Source: Clostridiales bacterium (GTDB lineage Bacteria > Bacillota > Clostridia > Saccharofermentanales > Saccharofermentanaceae). From it: 8,316 bases of DNA. Positions within the stretch are counted from its first letter, which is position 1. Each line of letters begins with the position of its first letter. The stretch is from positions 1-8,316 of the forward strand of contig DNAE01000135.1 in the NCBI GenBank assembly GCA_003543635.1. The letters run 5' to 3'. Both the position numbers and the translations under genes were made by a program. The notes under the pieces are model-generated. The model saw only the letters and a list, made by a program, of their open reading frames with translations, did no database searches and was not told where the DNA came from. This document shows positions 1 to 5,609 of this stretch, one piece after another.

Positions 1-816
1 GAGAGATTCAGACTTGCCGAATCCCCCTTCTACGATCCCCTGACCGGGATCACCTCCTTTGTGGATATATTGGAGGGAAAGCTCCACCTTTGGCATAGGG
101 ACGGGACAAAGACCTCCCTTTCCTTCGGAGAGGAGATAGGCGCCGCAGTCCCGGCAAAGGACGGAGGCTTTATCGTTGCGGGCACCTCCGCCCTCTTTAA
201 GACCGACGGGGGCTCCTTTACCGGAATACTTCCCCTGACGGATATATTCAAAGGAGAAAGACGTTGCAACGACGCCAAGGCGGACCCCTCGGGAAGGCTC
301 TTCTTCGGATCCTGCGCAAAGGGGGAGAACAAGCCCTCGGAAAGCCTTTACTCCTACGACGGCAAGACCCTTGCCGTAAGAGACGGGAAAACCCTCCTTT
401 CCAACGGGATGGCCTGGAGCCGGGACAAAGAGCATTTCTTTTTCTCGGATTCCCTGGCACACGCCCTTTTCGTCTACGACCACGACCCCGTCACCGGAGA
501 ATTGTCCGGTAAAAGGGTGCTGACGGACCTGGGCAGCGCGATCCCCGACGGTCTTACCATCGATATAAACGACAACATATTCCTGGCCATATGGGGAGGC
601 GCAAAGATCCTCAAGATCGACCACGAGACGGGAGAGATCTCGGACCGTATTGAGGTGCCCGCAAAAAACGTCACCTCCTGCTGCTTCTGCAATGACGAAC
701 TGGATACCCTTCTCATCACCTCCTCCGGGGAGGATCTTGACGGTCCCTTTGACGGGATGATCTTCACCTGCAAGACCGATACCCGGGGACTTCCCCCCGA
801 CCGCTTTGGCGTATGA
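1..816 (+). CDS. SMP-30/gluconolactonase/LRE family protein, 5' end outside window
   Basis: The frame is open from base 1, so the gene starts before the window; 271 residues are visible, ending at a TGA immediately followed by a second TGA. It resembles the six-bladed beta-propeller lactonases (SMP-30/Gnl/RGN family), which hydrolyse sugar lactones using a bound divalent metal. The visible start, LAESPFYDPLTG, matches the family's N-terminal LGEGPVWD element and supplies the first metal ligand (Glu7 of the visible part). RRCNDAKADPSGRLFFGS holds the conserved Asn (90), SNGMAW the second ligand Asn (135), and IPDGLTID the third ligand Asp (183). The tail GPFDGMIFTCKTDTRGLP fits the family's closing blade. 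Only about 15-20 residues appear missing compared with the usual length of about 290. No signal peptide can be assessed. All three metal ligands are present, so an active cytoplasmic lactonase is likely; the actual substrate cannot be told from sequence. Confidence 0.93.
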   Translation, partial: ERFRLAESPFYDPLTGITSFVDILEGKLHLWHRDGTKTSLSFGEEIGAAVPAKDGGFIVAGTSALFKTDGGSFTGILPLTDIFKGERRCNDAKADPSGRLFFGSCAKGENKPSESLYSYDGKTLAVRDGKTLLSNGMAWSRDKEHFFFSDSLAHALFVYDHDPVTGELSGKRVLTDLGSAIPDGLTIDINDNIFLAIWGGAKILKIDHETGEISDRIEVPAKNVTSCCFCNDELDTLLITSSGEDLDGPFDGMIFTCKTDTRGLPPDRFGV

Positions 817-847
817 TGACAGCTTCCGTTTTCCTTCTATATTCCGT

Positions 848-853
848 TATAAT
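848..853 (+). promoter_or_regulatory. -10 box of a promoter for the acyltransferase gene
   Basis: A perfect TATAAT lies in the 72-bp gap between the lactonase-like gene and the acyltransferase gene, 35 bp before the TTG start. The -35 side is weak: about 17 bp upstream the sequence reads TTCCGT/TCCGTT, and no TG extension precedes the -10. Transcription would begin near 860, giving a leader of about 29 nt that carries the ribosome binding site. The match is by eye only. Confidence 0.55.
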
Positions 854-875
854 GGGAGAGGATAAAAAGGATCCC

Positions 876-881
876 GGAGGA
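876..881 (+). promoter_or_regulatory. Ribosome binding site that fixes the TTG start at 889
   Basis: GGAGGA sits 7 nt before TTG at 889-891. No ATG with a comparable site lies nearby (the first in-frame ATG is codon 14), so this site decides in favour of the TTG start. Confidence 0.8.
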
Positions 882-888
882 ATAAGCC

Positions 889-2148
889 TTGAAGATCAAG
901 AAGACCTGTAAGCCGTACAAAGAGGTAATGGCCCTCAAAAGGCCCGAACACAAACTCCCGAGAAGACCCGGCAGGATCATGAGCAAGATATGTAATCTCG
1001 TGGGGGCAAAAGATCTTAAGGATACTGCCTTCACATACGAGGAAGTGAATATGGAAAGAGCGGGGGACGGTCCCTGGCTCATCCTCATGAACCACTCCAG
1101 CTTCATCGATCTCATGATCGCGTCGAAGATCCTTTATCCGAGAAGATATAACATCGTCTGCACCTCCGACGGTCTCGTGGGAAAAGAGACTCTCATGAGG
1201 ATGATCGGATGTATCCCCACGCAGAAATTCGTCACGGACATATCCCTTATATCGGATATGAACCATGCCCTCAACGTCAATAAGACCAGCATCCTCCTCT
1301 ACCCGGAGGCAAGCTACTCCTTCGACGGCACCGCCACTCCCCTTCCGAGAAGGATGGGCGTCATCTTCAAGAAGTTCAAGGTCCCCGTCGTCATGATCAC
1401 CACCTACGGTGCCTTCACCAGGGACCCCCTCTATAACAACCTCCGGAAGAGGAACGTACACGTGAGCGCCAAGATCGAGTGTCTCCTGACCCCGGAGGAG
1501 ATCGCGGAAAAGAAGACGGAGGAGATCGACGGGATACTTGATAAGGCCTTTGACTTCGACTACTTCAAATGGCAGGAGGAAAACAACGTCCGGGTAAGGG
1601 AGACCTTCCGCGCCGACGGTCTCAACCGCATCCTCTATAAGTGCCCCGACTGTATGGCCGAGGGAAAGACCGAGGGGTCCGGGATCTCCTTCAGGTGCAA
1701 TGCCTGCGGCAAGGAATATGAGATGGACGAACTGGGAAGGATGCACGCCCTTGACGGCAATACAAAGTTCCCCCACATCCCCGACTGGTACAGATGGGAA
1801 AGGGAGGAAGTAAAAAAAGAGATCTCAGAGGGGAACTACCTTCTCGAATCGGATGTGGATATCGGCATGATCGTCGATTTCAAGTCACTTTACATGGTGG
1901 GCTCGGGACACCTTAAACACACCCCCGAGGGCTTCGTTCTTGACGGATGTGACGGAGAACTCCACTACGAGCAGGGTCCCAGGACATGCTACAGTCTCTA
2001 CTCCGACTACTTCTGGTATGAGATCGGAGACATAATCTGCATAGGAGGCAAGGACTGTCTCTACTACTGCTTCACCAAGGAAAAGGACATAGTGGCAAAG
2101 GCCCGTATAGCCACCGAGGAGATCTATAAGCTCAATTCAAAAAAGTGA
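889..2148 (+). CDS. Lysophospholipid acyltransferase-like protein with zinc ribbon and extra C-terminal domain
   Basis: This 419-residue protein is much longer than a standard PlsC-type acyltransferase (about 240). Residues about 60-200 carry the acyltransferase fold: the HX4D catalytic motif is His69-Asp74 in MNHSSFID, and the substrate-binding block, normally FPEGTR, is YPEASYSFDG (138-147). Family members move acyl chains to glycerol-phosphate or other acceptors at the membrane. The altered PEGTR block, which lacks the Arg and Gly-Thr, leaves the acceptor uncertain. A four-Cys zinc ribbon follows (Cys252, Cys255, Cys270, Cys273). Residues about 325-415 form a beta-rich stretch ending in a helix, which I read tentatively as a PH-like domain. 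No clear transmembrane helix is seen. Start is TTG with GGAGGA 7 nt upstream. The gene has its own likely promoter and its TGA abuts the stop of the opposing gene with no spacer. The acyltransferase core is firm; the exact reaction is not. Confidence 0.85.
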   Translation: MKIKKTCKPYKEVMALKRPEHKLPRRPGRIMSKICNLVGAKDLKDTAFTYEEVNMERAGDGPWLILMNHSSFIDLMIASKILYPRRYNIVCTSDGLVGKETLMRMIGCIPTQKFVTDISLISDMNHALNVNKTSILLYPEASYSFDGTATPLPRRMGVIFKKFKVPVVMITTYGAFTRDPLYNNLRKRNVHVSAKIECLLTPEEIAEKKTEEIDGILDKAFDFDYFKWQEENNVRVRETFRADGLNRILYKCPDCMAEGKTEGSGISFRCNACGKEYEMDELGRMHALDGNTKFPHIPDWYRWEREEVKKEISEGNYLLESDVDIGMIVDFKSLYMVGSGHLKHTPEGFVLDGCDGELHYEQGPRTCYSLYSDYFWYEIGDIICIGGKDCLYYCFTKEKDIVAKARIATEEIYKLNSKK

Positions 2149-3153
2149 TCAGAGTCTCTCCACGGGATCGAATCCGGCGGTCTTCTTGAACTTCATCTTG
2201 TGCTCGAAGTTACCGATGGCATCCGAGGGATCTACCATGGCCATATTGAGGGACATTATCCTGTCGCGCTCGAACTTGACGGAAAGAAGGGTCAGCTCCT
2301 CCTCGTAACCCGTTGCCGTATTCAGTATATTATCCACCGCATGCACCTTGACCGTCTTAACGGGAAGGAGGGCAAAGGCATCCCTTGCCACCCTTATGGC
2401 GGTGCTGCAGATATAGTCCTGCATGAGGTCGTAGTAAGCGCTCTTGCTCATCTCCTTCTCGGAGAGCTTACCCGTGGATGTGAGGGAAAGGGCGATCTTG
2501 GGGATGATGTCCTCGGACTTCACTGCGAACTCCACCTCCAGGAGATCCTTGTCGTCCGTTCCCACCTGGAAATTGGAACCGAAATCCAGGAGGTCATCGA
2601 AGGGCTTTACATCGGCGATTATCTCGAGATAGCTGTCGATGTCTCCGGAAACTACCCTGTCTGAATACTCCTTAAGGGCTTCCCATTCCTTATATTCTTC
2701 GCTTCCCTTTACGATATTCGTGGGGATCTCGCCCTTGTTAAGGGATTCCCAGTCGATCATTCCGTCGCTCTGCTTATGGACGGACTTCAAAGCCTCCACA
2801 TAAGCCTCGAACTCACGGACCTTCTCCTCGTTCTCGGCGATCGTCGCATTCTGCTCCATGGCGGCATTCCCGGCGGCAACTGCCTTTGCGGCGGCAGCCT
2901 CCTCTTTCTTATCGGCCTTCTTGCCCTTTCCGGTGATCTTGTCCTGGATGGAACTTGCGACCTTCTTAACATTGGCGGACTTTGTATAGTAGACACCGGT
3001 GCCCGGGATACCGATACTGGTCGTCGCCCTTCCGGTGGAACTTATTGTCTGACGCAGACCCTTCTTGCCGAAGCTGGCGCTGATACCGCCCTTGCTCATG
3101 TTGAGTCTTACGCCGGGGAAAATCGTTATGCTCTTTCTGAAATTAAGTCCCAT
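2149..3153 (-). CDS. DUF4236 domain-containing protein
   Basis: This 334-residue protein opens with a clear DUF4236 domain (about residues 1-57): NFRKSITIFPGVRLNMSKGG is followed by SIGIPGTGVYYT, the family's signature RKS...PG.R.N.SK.G...GIPGTG.YY pattern. DUF4236 has no established function. Residues about 72-120 are rich in Lys, Ala and Glu and look helical, a probable linker or coiled coil. The C-terminal part (about 200-334) looks like a folded alpha/beta domain (AIRVARDAFALLPVKTVKVH; NTATGYEEELTLLSVKFER) that I believe recurs in Firmicute DUF4236 proteins; I cannot name it. No signal peptide or membrane helix is visible, so it is likely cytoplasmic. The ATG start has GGAGGA (3161-3166) 7 nt upstream. 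It is convergent with the acyltransferase gene (stops abut) and divergent from the Sel1-like gene. Confidence 0.88.
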   Translation of the reverse strand: MGLNFRKSITIFPGVRLNMSKGGISASFGKKGLRQTISSTGRATTSIGIPGTGVYYTKSANVKKVASSIQDKITGKGKKADKKEEAAAAKAVAAGNAAMEQNATIAENEEKVREFEAYVEALKSVHKQSDGMIDWESLNKGEIPTNIVKGSEEYKEWEALKEYSDRVVSGDIDSYLEIIADVKPFDDLLDFGSNFQVGTDDKDLLEVEFAVKSEDIIPKIALSLTSTGKLSEKEMSKSAYYDLMQDYICSTAIRVARDAFALLPVKTVKVHAVDNILNTATGYEEELTLLSVKFERDRIMSLNMAMVDPSDAIGNFEHKMKFKKTAGFDPVERL

Positions 3154-3257
3154 ACAAAGGTCCTCCGATATTAGGATTAGCGATCCGCTTCTTTTATTCT
3201 ACTATTTTTTTCGCCTTTTAAACACACAAAACACATCAGATAATGTAAAATCTAACC
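3154..3257. promoter_or_regulatory. AT-rich divergent promoter region between the DUF4236 and Sel1-like genes
   Basis: This 104-bp spacer is markedly richer in A/T than the flanking genes and must hold the start signals for both directions. For the minus-strand gene, a TAGAAT (reverse complement of 3196-3201) is a fair -10 with a poor -35 (TGTTTA, 3219-3224). For the plus-strand gene, GATAAT (3239-3244) or TAAAAT (3246-3251) are -10 candidates, with TTTTAA (3216-3221) as a weak -35. The two -35 candidates overlap, so the two promoters could compete. A run of seven T (3205-3211) lies between the candidate -10 boxes. Hexamer calls are by eye. Confidence 0.45.
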
Positions 3258-4826
3258 ATGAATAAGATCATAGTTTCCAAAGAGACGCTGCGGAATTTCT
3301 GTACGCTCAACATCACGTGGAACGACATTTCATACAGGCTGTATTCCAACGTCTCACCTGAAGATATAGTTTTCGATTCGTATTACAGGATGACTTTGGA
3401 GGATGCAAGGGAGCTTTTCTCGAACATCATCTCCTCGAAGATATCCGTAATGCATTTCTTCATGCAGTGGTGGGAGCCCATGCTCCTTCACTTCTACGAT
3501 GCCCTTTACCTCTCCGACCTGTTCGGGGAGCACTCGGGCTCCATAAAGAACGTGCACATGAAATCCCTTCCCCTGGACGAAGAGGATATGCTCACCTGGA
3601 TAATAAAGAATATCTACACCCTCTATGAGAGGATGGACACGGGCATCATGACGACCACCTTCGCGGAATACTCGGATGCGGAAAACATCATCCGCATGAT
3701 CGACGAGTTCGAAGACGACAACGACCTGCCCATACACGAGAGATATCTGACGGATAACCTCAAGAGGGATTTCATCTTAGAGTTCGATAACGATCTCATC
3801 CTCAAGGACTCGGACAGTTACACCAGGATGGTATTCAAGCTCTTCACCGACGAGCTCTGCGAGAAGAAGGATCTCACCGCTGTGAGGATAAAGGGCTACG
3901 CCTGTTACGGAGGAAACTCCATCTACAAATGTGACTGGAAGACCGCGGCATCCTGCATGGAGATCCTATGGAAGGAGGGCAACTTCGCCTACGCCGCAAA
4001 CACCCTGGGATACATACACTACCAGGGACGTCTGTCCGGCGGAAAGCCCGACTACGAGAAGGCTTTCTTCTACTATTCCATAGCGTCTGTGCTGGGCGTC
4101 ACGGAGTCCTCCTACATGCTGGCCGACATGTTCGCCAAGGGGCAGTACGTGAAGAAGAATATCCACATGGCCACCTCCATGCTGGAGAGGCTCTATGCGG
4201 AGAACAGATACAGGTTCGAATCCGGGGAGCCCGATAACAGTTTTGCGGAAGTGGCATACAGGATGGGAATGATAAACCTCATCGGCGACGACAGTATAGA
4301 CAGCATCGCCTACAGGTTCCTTCTACAGGCGCAGTTTGCCGCCTCGTTCAAGAACGGCCCCGAGGACCGGAGGCTCATGGAGAGCATAAACGAATCCATA
4401 GGTCCCCTCTTCGAGAAGATGAAGATAAACAAGACATCCTTCAGAGACGATACTCCGAACTGCCTCTATGAGTTCACGAGATTCCATTCCTACAGCCTCT
4501 ATGAACTCGACTATAAGAAGCTCAAGAGCGGAAAACTCCGCATGAAGGTCACCAGGAAGAACGAGAACAACTACACGGACTCCCTCCTGACCCTTATGAC
4601 ATATCCCATGTTCGCCTGCTGCACATTGACAGACATGGTACAGGTAACGGCGGACAAGGTAACCTTTGATACCTTCGAGAAGGATTCGGGGAAGATCTTA
4701 TTCGACTATATAGCCTCCACTGAATCAAACGGGAACAGCATACACACCTTCTTCCTCAAGGGAGAGCCCGTGGCCTCCGTCTCCTCGGATTACTATACGG
4801 TCACAAATCCCGGTAAAAGGCCCTGA
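3258..4826 (+). CDS. Sel1-like repeat protein of unknown function
   Basis: This is a 522-residue protein with no clear signal peptide or membrane helix. Residues about 1-200 are not recognised; they are acidic and rich in aromatic residues. The middle holds about four Sel1-like (TPR-related) helical repeats, at roughly 209-243, 244-281, 282-318 and 329-365. The clearest is AANTLGYIHYQGRLSGGKPD followed by YEKAFFYYSIASVLG, matching the A..LG..Y..G....DYEKA..YY..A...G pattern. Such repeats usually serve as protein-binding scaffolds. Residues about 400-515 look beta-rich and are unassigned. The ATG at 3258 has no Shine-Dalgarno sequence, unlike most genes here, and candidate -10 boxes lie so close that the message may be nearly leaderless. 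No better start is seen downstream before Met45. It is divergent from the DUF4236 gene, and its stop abuts that of the HAD gene. The repeats are reasonably sure; the function is unknown. Confidence 0.82.
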   Translation: MNKIIVSKETLRNFCTLNITWNDISYRLYSNVSPEDIVFDSYYRMTLEDARELFSNIISSKISVMHFFMQWWEPMLLHFYDALYLSDLFGEHSGSIKNVHMKSLPLDEEDMLTWIIKNIYTLYERMDTGIMTTTFAEYSDAENIIRMIDEFEDDNDLPIHERYLTDNLKRDFILEFDNDLILKDSDSYTRMVFKLFTDELCEKKDLTAVRIKGYACYGGNSIYKCDWKTAASCMEILWKEGNFAYAANTLGYIHYQGRLSGGKPDYEKAFFYYSIASVLGVTESSYMLADMFAKGQYVKKNIHMATSMLERLYAENRYRFESGEPDNSFAEVAYRMGMINLIGDDSIDSIAYRFLLQAQFAASFKNGPEDRRLMESINESIGPLFEKMKINKTSFRDDTPNCLYEFTRFHSYSLYELDYKKLKSGKLRMKVTRKNENNYTDSLLTLMTYPMFACCTLTDMVQVTADKVTFDTFEKDSGKILFDYIASTESNGNSIHTFFLKGEPVASVSSDYYTVTNPGKRP

Positions 4827-5609
4827 TCACATAAGGCCGCAGTCCATAAGGGCATTCCTTATGCCGTCCTCCGTCATGGGGGTCGTCACCTTATCGGCGA
4901 TATCCTTGGCGCTATCGGAACCGTTTCCCATGGCAATGGAAAGTCCCGCCGTCTGAAACATGTCTATGTCGTTTACGCTGTCCCCTATGGCGATGGTATC
5001 GGAAACGCTTATCCCGGCGGCCTCCGCCATCCTGATAAGGCCCTTGCCCTTGCCGAATCCCCGGGGCACCATCTCCACCACGGAACGGCTGTGTATTATG
5101 AAGTCGAACTCCTCCTTAAGCTCCCCGTAGCATGCCTCTATATCGCATCCCTCCGTGGCGCAGGAGAGTTTACATATATCCCATTTCCCCTCGTTATCGT
5201 CGATGGATACCCTGCGGTCTCCCAGTTCCTTAAACAGCTTCCTGCCGTAGGGATCGTTCCCGAATTCCCTCTCCTCCATGTAAAGGTATTCGGGACCTTC
5301 CAGGATGGGACGCATCCCGTAGCCTCTTACGAGCTTTATGGTACGGGCCGCCAGATCCCTGTCTATAAGATGACGGAAGATGGTCTCCCCCCTATACTCG
5401 AGCATGGTGCCGCACCCCGATACGATGCCGTCAAAACCGATGGAAAGGAGGCCCGGATCCGTTATGTACCCCCTGGTCCTGCCGCTGTCTATAAAGGCCA
5501 GATGACCGTTCCTTCTTATTGTCCTTATGGATTCCTTTGCGCTCTCGGGTATGTTATTGTGACGGTCCCACAGCGTACCGTCTATATCGAAAAATACCGC
5601 CTTAGGCAT
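4827..5609 (-). CDS. HAD superfamily hydrolase, Cof/type IIB subfamily
   Basis: This 260-residue phosphatase has all four HAD motifs: I, FFDIDGT with nucleophile Asp8 and acid/base Asp10; II, Ser42 in IDSGRTRG; III, Lys187 in GFGKGKG; IV, GDSVNDIDM with Asp210 and Asp214. Length and the cap between motifs II and III (about residues 80-180) fit the Cof-type IIB group. These cytoplasmic enzymes dephosphorylate sugar phosphates, nucleotides or cofactors such as FMN and pyridoxal phosphate; substrates cannot be predicted from these motifs. The ATG start overlaps the last 8 nt of the GGDEF-EAL gene, and an AGAGGAG (5617-5623) within that gene lies 7 nt upstream, so the two are probably co-transcribed and translationally coupled. 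It is the last gene of the minus-strand run, and its TGA abuts the stop of the Sel1-like gene with no room for a terminator. Confidence 0.94.
   Translation of the reverse strand: MPKAVFFDIDGTLWDRHNNIPESAKESIRTIRRNGHLAFIDSGRTRGYITDPGLLSIGFDGIVSGCGTMLEYRGETIFRHLIDRDLAARTIKLVRGYGMRPILEGPEYLYMEEREFGNDPYGRKLFKELGDRRVSIDDNEGKWDICKLSCATEGCDIEACYGELKEEFDFIIHSRSVVEMVPRGFGKGKGLIRMAEAAGISVSDTIAIGDSVNDIDMFQTAGLSIAMGNGSDSAKDIADKVTTPMTEDGIRNALMDCGLM

Noticed and set aside
817..847. Terminator after the lactonase-like gene
   Set aside because: No stem-loop followed by a T-run could be found; only a pyrimidine-rich stretch is present.
847..1776. Long open frame of 309 codons on the minus strand opposite the acyltransferase gene
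   Set aside because: It lies antisense to a gene with clear motifs and a good ribosome binding site, shows no recognisable domain, and such shadows are expected with this codon bias.
2200..2664. 154-codon plus-strand open frame opposite the DUF4236 gene
   Set aside because: It is antisense to the conserved C-terminal domain, has no ribosome binding site, and no recognisable protein pattern.
3179..3189. Small inverted repeat AGCG-ATC-CGCT in the DUF4236 leader as an operator
   Set aside because: Four-base arms are too short to distinguish from chance, and no second copy was seen in the spacer.
3205..3211. Run of seven T in the divergent spacer as a terminator
   Set aside because: No GC-rich hairpin precedes it on either strand, and both flanking genes start from this region rather than end there.
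3221..3235. ACAC/AAAACACA-rich stretch in the spacer as a repeat array
   Set aside because: It is a single short low-complexity patch (mirror-like), with no periodic copies.
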